From the NCBI GenBank assembly GCA_016188575.1, contig JACPHN010000029.1:1-64000 (forward strand): a stretch of 64,000 nucleotides of DNA. The letters run 5' to 3'. The notes beneath the pieces were generated by a model. The model was not told where the DNA came from, made no database searches, and was given only the letters and a program-made list of their open reading frames with translations. The position numbers and the translations under genes are program-made. Each line of letters starts with the position of its first letter. The stretch's first letter is position 1. Source of the stretch: Candidatus Schekmanbacteria bacterium. Its GTDB lineage: Bacteria; CSSED10-310; JACPHN01. This document shows positions 40,783 to 48,415 of the stretch, in pieces.

Positions 40783-42471
40783 CTAGACCAGCTCCCGCAT
40801 CCTCTCGGCAAAGAAGCCTCGCGGCCATGGCCTCGCGAACTCGCCGTCAGAAGTGACCGGAAGCTCGATGATGCGAGAAGCAGGTCCCTCCGGCTCAATG
40901 TAGAGCACCGTGACGTCTTCCGGTAGGACTGGCCTTGCTCCGGCCGGCAACGTCTTCTCGGTGGTCTCGCGCACCCGTCGCAAGATGCGGAGAATCAGGT
41001 GCTCGCTGTGGGTTTCGAGCAGGAGGGTGTTCCGCCGCTCGCCGAGCGCCGACTCGATGAACACGTCCGCAAGCTCGGACTGCAGCGCGGGGTGAAGGTG
41101 GATCTCGGGCTGCTCGATGGCCACGGTCTTCTGGCGGTGGCCGTAGGCGTTGACCAAGACCGGGAGCACCTGGCTCACGCCGATGCCGACGTCCCGATGG
41201 CTCACCACGGTGTTGCTGCGCCGGTCGACGAGGACGATCTCGGAGAAGCGGTCGACGTCCGCCTCGCGAAGCACCGTCTTGAAGCTCTCCACCTCGGCAT
41301 CCACATCCTTGATGATGGGGTATGCTGCGGTCAGCTTGGGCTCGTCGTCGTACTCGGCTTCGATAGCAAGCCCGTCATGCTCTTGAATGGCCTCGATCGC
41401 GGAGCGCAGTGGCTTGTCGAGCTGGTCGAAGGCCACCAGGTCGCGAACCACGACTTCGTAGGGAGTGCTGAGCCGTTCCGGCGAGCTGAGCCAGCGGTTC
41501 ACGACTGCTCGCACGTCGTCGTCCCGTCTCAGGACATCCCAGGCCGCGCCGCCGCCGGCGTGCCAGTTTGGGTCGTGGTGAGGAGAGAACGCGAGATGGC
41601 GCGGGGGGTAGGAGCGCAGGGGGCCCAGGTAGTGGAATCCCTGGAGCGCCGTGGCCGCAGCATCCGCGACGCCGTTGATGAGATCGCGGAGCATGCGCGG
41701 CGCGGCCAGGCGCACGGTCCGTCGAACGTCCTCCTGGCGATCCCCCGAGGCCGCCGGCGAGATGAGCGCCTGAGCGAGGTCCTCCTGAGCCGAGCCCCTG
41801 AGCTGCACTCGGGGCAGCAGACCGCGGCGCTGGACGTCGAAGGTGGGCAGCAGGTCGTCGATGGCGGACTCCGCGGCGCCGATCTCGGCGTCTCCGACCT
41901 TCTGGTAGTAGGTGGCGCTCTCGATCAGCCCGCGCACGAAGCGCCGAAACACCGCGTGCTGCTGGTCGAGCCGGTCGATCCGCATGCGGCCATCGCGGCG
42001 CGCGCTCATGGACAGCAGGGGCTTGTCGTCGGCGAGAATGGCGCAGCTCTCCACGCCGACCACACGGCCCTGCTCGCGGGCGAGCTCGCCGAAGAGCGTT
42101 CGCTGCTCGCCGATGAATCCGAGGCCGATTGAAAGCCGAATGGAGACGGAGCCGACCGGCGCCAGGAGCTCGGCGAGCTGGTCCCTGGCGTCCGCGGTGG
42201 ACAGGTCCAGGCCCCACTCGACCCGACGGGCGGCGTCGCGGCGATGCACGTACTGGCGAAAGCCGCCGAGATCGATGGACTCGCCGCCGATCTCCGTGCG
42301 CTGCACGTCGAGGTCGCCCGTCAGCAAGCCGTGGTGGGCAAGCGCGAGGCTGTGGATCAGGCTAGACTTGCCGGCGCTGTTGGGGCCGTAGAGCAGGGTC
42401 AGGGGCCGAAGTGGCGCCTTCTGGGTCTCGGCGAAGGCCTTGAAGTTGCCGAGGTGCAGTCGTTTGATCAT
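40783..42471 (-). CDS. AAA family ATPase (SMC/OLD-like, DUF3696 type)
   Basis: 562 residues from ATG 42471 (TGGAGGTCAACGC). Walker A YGPNSAGKSSLIHSL (about 28-42), preceded by the N-terminal LHLGNFKAF typical of RecF/OLD-like ATPases; C-terminal ABC-like signature region VGIGVSQVLPVLV, Walker B VAIEQPEIHLHP and the switch His LLLETHSEHLILRI. The ATPase lacks a Toprim nuclease domain, so an effector is expected in trans; the PLD-like protein immediately downstream is the natural candidate. The start overlaps the hsdS stop (ATGA). Such ATPase genes are frequent beside type I restriction operons. Confidence 0.85.
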   Translation of the reverse strand: MIKRLHLGNFKAFAETQKAPLRPLTLLYGPNSAGKSSLIHSLALAHHGLLTGDLDVQRTEIGGESIDLGGFRQYVHRRDAARRVEWGLDLSTADARDQLAELLAPVGSVSIRLSIGLGFIGEQRTLFGELAREQGRVVGVESCAILADDKPLLSMSARRDGRMRIDRLDQQHAVFRRFVRGLIESATYYQKVGDAEIGAAESAIDDLLPTFDVQRRGLLPRVQLRGSAQEDLAQALISPAASGDRQEDVRRTVRLAAPRMLRDLINGVADAAATALQGFHYLGPLRSYPPRHLAFSPHHDPNWHAGGGAAWDVLRRDDDVRAVVNRWLSSPERLSTPYEVVVRDLVAFDQLDKPLRSAIEAIQEHDGLAIEAEYDDEPKLTAAYPIIKDVDAEVESFKTVLREADVDRFSEIVLVDRRSNTVVSHRDVGIGVSQVLPVLVNAYGHRQKTVAIEQPEIHLHPALQSELADVFIESALGERRNTLLLETHSEHLILRILRRVRETTEKTLPAGARPVLPEDVTVLYIEPEGPASRIIELPVTSDGEFARPWPRGFFAERMRELV

Positions 42472-43682
42472 GCGTTGACCTCCACGCCAGATCCCCCGAG
42501 CAGCCGCGCCTGCTGTTCCATTTCCTGCAACAGCTCCTTCATGTGGGCCTCGCGCCAGGAGGCGGTCAGGTCGCCGGAGAATGCTTGGTGAAGGAGTGCT
42601 GCAAAGAGCTTCTCGATAGCTCTTGAGGCCAAAACTCCGTTCTCCAGGGTTCTCCGGACGCCGCTCCATAACGCCGCAAAGGTCTCCTGCGTCTTCATTT
42701 CAACGATTGGCACTCGAATCGCCCGAAGTCCCGCAGTGCTGATATTGGACTGCCCTGCTGTTGTCCGGATGTGCGGCGCCATCGCTTGGCGCCCTGCAGG
42801 AGTGCGCAAGAAAGCAGTGACATACCAAGGATGCACCTTGTCCTGCTTCATCCGTGCACGGATTAGGTAGGAGGCGAATAGCGTCACATCCTCGCCGTTC
42901 TCTTGATAGACAGCACATCGGCCAACGTAGTCCCGGTTGCCGTTCGTTCTCACAAAGAGCACATCGCCGTGCTGCAATCTGAGACGCTCACATTCCCGCG
43001 TAGACAGCTCCGCGTACTTCAGGTCTGAGCGGTCAATAACCCCACCAATGATATTGGGGATCCTCAGAACAGGAGATCGTGAAGAGTCACGGTCGCATCG
43101 CGTCGATGTGCCGTAGCGCATATCAGCTACAAGCTGTCCAAGGGGAACCACCTCATTGGCACCCTCGGGAAACATCTTCATGAACAGCGCCGGCAAGATG
43201 CGCTCGGCCTTCGCGTCGGCCTCAGCTCGCAGCCTCCGCAGCGCATCGGCCTGGTCAAGGATCTCGATGATGCGGTTCTGCTCGGATGGTGGCGGGAGAG
43301 CTACCTTGAGCTCTCGGAGAAACTGGTAGTGACGACTATAGCCGCGGTCGGGAAGCTGCTGAGCCTGAAAGTAATAAAAGAGATACTTTGGGAGTGCTGG
43401 AGGCCGAGCGACTAGCACCTTTACGCCATCGGCACCCAGAGCGAACGGGAAATCGACGTACTTGAATCTGCGAGTGTGGTCGCCAAATAGGACCACCGGC
43501 AGCGAACCCGGATACTGTGCATCGGGATCGTTCGTGAAGCCGGCGATCTTCTCACTGCCTTGGTCCACAACTGGGAGTGCACCCTCGACGAGGTAGTCCT
43601 TCTTCTGAACCTTGCGGAGCCTTGAAGGCGGGGTCCCTACCACCGAGTCGAAGTCAAACTGCCTGAAAGTGGGCGCACTCAT
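42468..43682 (-). CDS. hsdS: type I restriction-modification specificity subunit HsdS
   Basis: 404 residues with the usual two target-recognition domains and two conserved helical spacers: TRD1 (about 1-130) ending LPPPSEQNRIIEILDQADAL, spacer helix RRLRAEADAKAERIL, TRD2 (about 175-345), then the second spacer near FAALWSGVRRTLENG and LLHQAFSGDL. HsdS sets the DNA target of the methylase and nuclease. Overlaps hsdM upstream and the AAA ATPase downstream by 4 nt each. Looks intact. Confidence 0.92.
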   Translation of the reverse strand: MSAPTFRQFDFDSVVGTPPSRLRKVQKKDYLVEGALPVVDQGSEKIAGFTNDPDAQYPGSLPVVLFGDHTRRFKYVDFPFALGADGVKVLVARPPALPKYLFYYFQAQQLPDRGYSRHYQFLRELKVALPPPSEQNRIIEILDQADALRRLRAEADAKAERILPALFMKMFPEGANEVVPLGQLVADMRYGTSTRCDRDSSRSPVLRIPNIIGGVIDRSDLKYAELSTRECERLRLQHGDVLFVRTNGNRDYVGRCAVYQENGEDVTLFASYLIRARMKQDKVHPWYVTAFLRTPAGRQAMAPHIRTTAGQSNISTAGLRAIRVPIVEMKTQETFAALWSGVRRTLENGVLASRAIEKLFAALLHQAFSGDLTASWREAHMKELLQEMEQQARLLGGSGVEVNA

Positions 43683-45335
43683 TCGATGCCCTCTACGTCT
43701 CTCAACAAGCCCTCAAGCCCGGTTTGGAGATGTGCCTCAATCGCAAGGACCTCCCGAATCAGTTCCTTGGGATCCTCGTCCGGAACCTCCTCGCCCACGC
43801 GCGGCTTGTAGCGGCTGGCAGCGAGGTTGTAGTCGTTGGCCGCCACGGTCTTGAGCGACGCCCACCAGCAGCGCGGCTGGGAAGCCCCCGGCTCAATGAC
43901 CGTCCCGGTCTCGACTCCCGGCGGGTTCTTGAAGCTGCCCTGCTTGTGCTCCTTCCACGCCGCGACGAGGGCGGGAATGTCGTTCAGCTCTGGCGTCTCG
44001 GGCCGGCCGCCTCCCTGGATCTTGTCCGGGTCGTTGCCGTCGTTCTTCACCTCGTAGAACCAGATCTTGTTGACTGCTCGCTTCTTGCCCTCGGCGGGCC
44101 GGCGGAAGACCAGTACCGCGGTCTTGACGCCCGCGTAGGGCCTGAAGACGCCAGCCGGCAGGGAAACGACTGCCAGGAGATCAAAGTCCTCGACCAGCTT
44201 TTTCCGCAGCTCGATGTGGGCATTGTTGGAGCCAAACAGGAGCCCTTCAGGCACGACCACGGCGCACCGTCCGCCGGGCGCGAGGTGCTTCATCATGAGG
44301 CCCAGGAAGAGCAGCTCGCTCTTCTTCGAGTTGGTCGGCAGGTCGTTGCGAATGGAATCCTTGGGGAGTTGTCCGGCAAAGGGCGGGTTGGAGAGGATCA
44401 CCTTGTAGCGGCGATTGAGATCGTCCTCGGTCAGCCCACCGAGCTCGGAGAGGCTATTGGCGCGCTTGAGCCGGGCGTGGCGGATGTCGTGCAACACGAG
44501 GTTCATCATCGAGATGCGCATGAGTTGGCGAGACACGTCCACGCCGTGGATCGACGCCTCGAGCGTGGACCAGTCCGGGATCCTCTCGCCGGGCCCCTTG
44601 CGATAGGTCTGAAGGTTGGGGATGGCATCCTTGGCCTCGGACAGGGTCTGGGCGCGCCGCTCGAGCCAGTCTTCGCCGTAGATCGGCACCTCCGGCCTCC
44701 TCGCTGTACTTGGCGAGCAGGTAGTCCACGGTGTCGATGAGGAAGCCGCCCGTGCCGCAGGCCGGGTCGAAGATCGTGTCGCCGAAGTCGGGGTCCACCA
44801 TCTCCACCATGAAGGCGCGGATCTGGCGCGGCGTGCGGAACTGGCCGTTGAGCGCGGACTGGCCGAGGTGGGTGAGCAGGTACTCGAACACATCGCCCTT
44901 GACGTCCGGGCCGAGCTTCTTGAACTCGATGGTGTCGAGCTCGTCGATGACCTGCTTGAGCACGGCCGGGTCCACGATCTCGAGCACAGCCTCACGGAAG
45001 TACTCGGCCACGCGGGGCTCGTCCTTGACCAGCGAGGCCATGTAGGGAAAGACCTCGTCGCGCACGTAGTCGCGCAGATGGTTGCCGCTCTTGAACTTCC
45101 AGTTCGACCAGCGATAGCGGCTCGCCTGCTGGGGAAACAGTAGCGTGCCGTTTCCATTTGCTCCGGCCGAACCGAGCATGCGGGCGCGCAGCTCCCGCTC
45201 CGACTCCTCCTCGTCGAGGAGCTTCAGGAAGATGAGATACGAGATCTGCTCGATATAGGTCACCGGGTTGGTGACTCCACCGGCCCAGAGGATGTCGGTG
45301 ATGTGCTTGAGCTTGCGGCGAATGTCGTGGTTCAT
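43679..45335 (-). pseudogene. hsdM: type I methyltransferase HsdM, frameshifted
   Basis: From ATG 45335 the frame reads MNHDIRRKLKHITDILWAGG..., and SAM motif I FDPACGTGGFLIDTVDY, then loses homology after LAKYSEEAGG. Homology resumes one base off as EVPIYGEDWLERRAQTL, with motif IV ILSNPPFAGQL, and ends at 43679. A one-base insertion in GGAGGCCGGAGG near 44690-44704 explains it. As written, the first product has motif I but no NPPF, so methylation should fail; a sequencing error is the alternative. Ribosome site TGAGGAGAGC overlaps the hsdR stop. Expected full length about 550 residues. Confidence 0.85.
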
Positions 45336-45342
45336 GCTCTCC

Positions 45343-48075
45343 TCATCCGCCTGCGGCGCCGCGGGTCGCGGGCGCGAAGACGCTCTCGTTCAGGTCGTTG
45401 ACGATGTCCTTCAGCCCATCCTCGCCGAACAGCTCCACGCCCATGCCCGCGGCGTTCAGAATGGACAGCGGAGGCTGGAAGAGATCCTCGATGCCCACCC
45501 TGCCCCGGGCAATGCCGCGGTTCTTCAGCAAGGAGACGTACTGGGCCTGCTCGGAGCTGAGCGACCGAGTGACGACCCAGGCGCGAAAGCTCTCTTCGAG
45601 CCGTTCCTCGCGGCCCTTGACCTTGATGAGGCCGAGGGCGGCACGGATGAAGTCGATCAGCGTGCCTCCGGGGTTGCGGTAGGCGCGCCGGAGGTTTTCC
45701 TCGTTGAAGTAGAGCTCTGGCTTGTTGAGCCTGCGGGCCAGATCGTCCTCTTCCGCGGAAGTGAGGGGCTCGCCCTCTCGGACCTTGGCGAGGATCGGAT
45801 CTGCCTGCGACTGCGTCTTGATCGCCTCCTCCCAGTGGGTGACGTACTCGCGCTTGTCGACACGTTCGCCGTCGGGGCCAATCTCCACGTAGCTGACCGC
45901 CTCGAGCCATTCGTCCTCGAGGCCGAGCTCGATCAGGTTGTCGGATGGCCGAGGCCCCTGGCGCGGTCCCGATGGCGCATGCCCCCGCCCCGTCCCGGTG
46001 AAGGCGTCTGTATCGTTGTCGTTGAAGTACTGATGGTTGCGGAAGAAGTCGTAGATGACGAACTTCCGCTTGCCGATGTGCGGCGCGGTTCGCGTGCCAC
46101 GACCGCGCATCTGCTGGTAGAGGATGGGACTGCGCACGCGCCGGGCCATGACGAGGTGGAGCACCTCGCGACAGTCGAAGCCCGTGTCCAGCATGCCCAC
46201 ACTCACCGCGACCTGCGGGTACTCTTCCTGCTTGAACCTCCGAATAGCGTCATCGGCGTCGGAGACGTCGCTCGTGATCACTGCGGCGTAGCCGCCATTC
46301 TGCTCCGGATGCAGCTCGTTGAGGTATCGGGCGAGACGGGCGGCATGATGCTTGCTGATGGCGAAGACGATGGTCTTGCCCGGCCCTGTCTTCTGACCGG
46401 GAGCGAGGTCGTGACAGCTTTCGTGGGCGAGCCGGTCGAATTCTTCCATCATCAGGCGGTTGGTCTTGTCGTTGGTCCATTTTCGCTCGAACTCGGCCGG
46501 GTCGTAGTGCTCATCTTCGGCGTCCGCGCCCTCAGCGATCAACTCCGTGATGCCCGTTGCGAACTGGTAGGGCACGAGAAAGCCCTCGTCGAACGCAGTC
46601 TGTATCGGGAAGGAGAAATCCGGTTGTCCATCCTTGCAGTGATAAAAGTCGAAGGTGTTGCGCTCGATGTAGGCCGCCGGCGTTGCCGTAAGGCCGATGT
46701 GGAGCGCGTCGAAGTGCGTCAGCGCCACCTGCCATGCGCCGTAGATCGAACGGTGACACTCATCGGCGATGACCACGTCGAAGTAGGCGCTCGTGTACTC
46801 CTGATATCGGCCAATCATGGTCTGGAGCAGGCACACGGTGATCTGCTGCTCCTGTCTCTGGGCGCCGGGCTTGAGCCAGTAGCTCGGATGGCCGCTCAGG
46901 ACATCTTGCAGCGCGGCCACCGCCTGCTTGGCGAGCTGTTCCCGGTCGACGAGGAATAGCACACGCTCGGTCCAGCCGGCCTCGATCAGGCGTTTGAGCT
47001 GAAGGCAGATGAGATCCGTCTTGCCGGTGCCGGTGGGTAGCTCGATGAGGAAGCGGCGCTTGCCCAGTTCCATGGCCCGATCGAGCGCACGCATTACGTC
47101 TTGCTGGTAGGGTCGCACTCTCCTGGTTTCACCCTGGCGGATGTAGCACTCGGGGATGGGAACCGTGGCGAGCGCCTTTCGCGTGCTGCGCATCTCGACC
47201 AAACGCTCGAGATCCCGTCGGGAGAAGAACGAGTCGACAATGCGCGCGTCGTCGTTCTGGTAGTCCCAGAAGTAGATGAGCTCGCCGTTGGTGAGGAAGA
47301 TGAACGGGGCTCCCAGCTCCTTGGCGTAGGGCAGCGCTTGCTGCTTGGCGATGTACGGGTGGATGGCCTGCTTCTTGGCCTCGATCACGGCCAGGGGGCG
47401 CCCCCGCTGATCGCTCAGGACGTAGTCGGCTCGACCGCCTCGCGGCTGGGTGGCGGCGGGTGTCACCACGGCCACGAGCTCGCCCACGACTCGAATCTCG
47501 CCTTCGTCCTCCGGTGAAAAGACGAGCGGCTGGAAGACCGGGTCAGGGTTGAGCGGTTCCAGTCGGATCTCCGTATGGCTCCACGAGCCATCGGCCTCCG
47601 CAACCTTCTCGCTCTTGTAACGCTTGACGGAGAACTCTCCTCCCAGGGCCGGGTCGTTGCAGCCTCGGTGCCAGACCAGCACGAGCTTGCCACCGCGGCT
47701 TCCGCCCCGCTCGAATCGGAAGAGGCAGTACGAGCCGTCGGGGATTGTCGGCTCCATGGAGCGACCGCTCACCTTCGCGATGAAGTGATCGCGCGTGAGC
47801 CGAATGTGGTCGGGGACAGGCAGCCAGCCGCGTTCCTCGGTATCGATCTCCTGATCTGGCCCGAACGCACCCGCGGCTGCGACGAGATCGATGACAGGAG
47901 CGTGCCTGTCGAAGGGCTTCGCCTCGGATCGGTCAAGCAGATGTGGTTCGGCGTCGACGTTGCCGGTGGAGACCTCCGTGCGCACCTGCGACTTGTCGGC
48001 CGGGTTCCAGCCGGCGGCGCGCAGCAGATCGTCTATCACGATCCTCGCGTCTGCTTCCGTGCGGCTGGTGCTCAT
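45343..48075 (-). CDS. hsdR: type I restriction subunit HsdR with inserted LexA/UmuD-type S24 peptidase domain
   Basis: 910 residues. Order: HsdR N-terminal helix (about 8-35); an S24 domain (about 60-205) with AAAG (Ala68-Gly69), SGRSMEPTIPDGSYCLF (Ser106) and FSVKRYK (Lys151); then the rest of the PD-(D/E)xK nuclease, RADYVL (D217) and VIEAKK (E232, K234); helicase motor with LPTGTGKT (346-353), DECH (438-441), LTATP, and QMRGRGTR; and a C-terminal helical R-subunit region. The nuclease/translocase acts with HsdM2S. The peptidase splits the nuclease fold in sequence, and the Ala-Gly site lies 37 residues before Ser as in LexA (34). ATG 48075 overlaps the HTH gene stop. Confidence 0.88.
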   Translation of the reverse strand: MSTSRTEADARIVIDDLLRAAGWNPADKSQVRTEVSTGNVDAEPHLLDRSEAKPFDRHAPVIDLVAAAGAFGPDQEIDTEERGWLPVPDHIRLTRDHFIAKVSGRSMEPTIPDGSYCLFRFERGGSRGGKLVLVWHRGCNDPALGGEFSVKRYKSEKVAEADGSWSHTEIRLEPLNPDPVFQPLVFSPEDEGEIRVVGELVAVVTPAATQPRGGRADYVLSDQRGRPLAVIEAKKQAIHPYIAKQQALPYAKELGAPFIFLTNGELIYFWDYQNDDARIVDSFFSRRDLERLVEMRSTRKALATVPIPECYIRQGETRRVRPYQQDVMRALDRAMELGKRRFLIELPTGTGKTDLICLQLKRLIEAGWTERVLFLVDREQLAKQAVAALQDVLSGHPSYWLKPGAQRQEQQITVCLLQTMIGRYQEYTSAYFDVVIADECHRSIYGAWQVALTHFDALHIGLTATPAAYIERNTFDFYHCKDGQPDFSFPIQTAFDEGFLVPYQFATGITELIAEGADAEDEHYDPAEFERKWTNDKTNRLMMEEFDRLAHESCHDLAPGQKTGPGKTIVFAISKHHAARLARYLNELHPEQNGGYAAVITSDVSDADDAIRRFKQEEYPQVAVSVGMLDTGFDCREVLHLVMARRVRSPILYQQMRGRGTRTAPHIGKRKFVIYDFFRNHQYFNDNDTDAFTGTGRGHAPSGPRQGPRPSDNLIELGLEDEWLEAVSYVEIGPDGERVDKREYVTHWEEAIKTQSQADPILAKVREGEPLTSAEEDDLARRLNKPELYFNEENLRRAYRNPGGTLIDFIRAALGLIKVKGREERLEESFRAWVVTRSLSSEQAQYVSLLKNRGIARGRVGIEDLFQPPLSILNAAGMGVELFGEDGLKDIVNDLNESVFAPATRGAAGG

Positions 48076-48218
48076 CGGTGCTCCTCCGTTTTGCTGCCAA
48101 CAGCACTTTTCGTGTCACCCGCCAAACCGTACCGCTGCAGCCGGTTGGAGAACGTCTGGTAGCTGGGCAGGCCAACGAGGTCAGCAGCCTTCGTCTTGCT
48201 GCCCGACGCTTCGTCCAT
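48072..48218 (-). CDS. small Fis-type HTH protein or C-terminal remnant of a sigma-54 activator
   Basis: A 48-residue frame, MDEASGSKTKAADLVGLPSY then QTFSNRLQRYGL, is a complete Fis-type helix-turn-helix like that at the C-terminus of sigma-54-dependent activators. An in-frame TGA lies 7 codons upstream, so it is either a micro-gene or the surviving end of a larger regulator cut off by the repeat at 48275. The stop overlaps the hsdR ATG (ATGA), so translation of hsdR may be coupled to it and it may autoregulate the operon. Confidence 0.55.
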   Translation of the reverse strand: MDEASGSKTKAADLVGLPSYQTFSNRLQRYGLAGDTKSAVGSKTEEHR

Positions 48219-48274
48219 CGCACGGGTGACGTGGCTTCATTGGAGGTTGGATTCTTGCTGTTCATCTTCCGGAC

Positions 48275-48345
48275 AGGCAGAGGGGGGCACTGTCATGCCG
48301 ACGGCGAACAGGCGGTGGATCCAGGATTGGGAACTAGCTTGTCTC
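48275..48345. repeat. dispersed repeat family A copy
   Basis: GGTGGATCCAGG at 48314-48325 and the preceding GGGGGGCACTGTCATGCCGACGGCG-type stretch match 57765-57810 (GGGGGCACGGTCACGCCGGCGGCG) and 55449/60075 (GGTGGATTCAGG). Lies between the truncated HTH gene and parC. Confidence 0.6.
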
Positions 48346-48415
48346 GCCCGATGCTGCTCTGCTCGGTGGGCTCCGTGCCGCCCCGATGAACCTCCCAGTC
48401 CGCCGGGCAGCGCCG

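Noticed and set aside
41375-42217. 280-codon minus-strand frame over the AAA ATPase
   Set aside because: Alternative frame on the same strand as the ATPase, Arg/Pro-rich, no family.
45268-46959. 563-codon plus-strand frame opposite hsdR
   Set aside because: Val/Leu/Asp-rich reverse reading of a clear HsdR gene.
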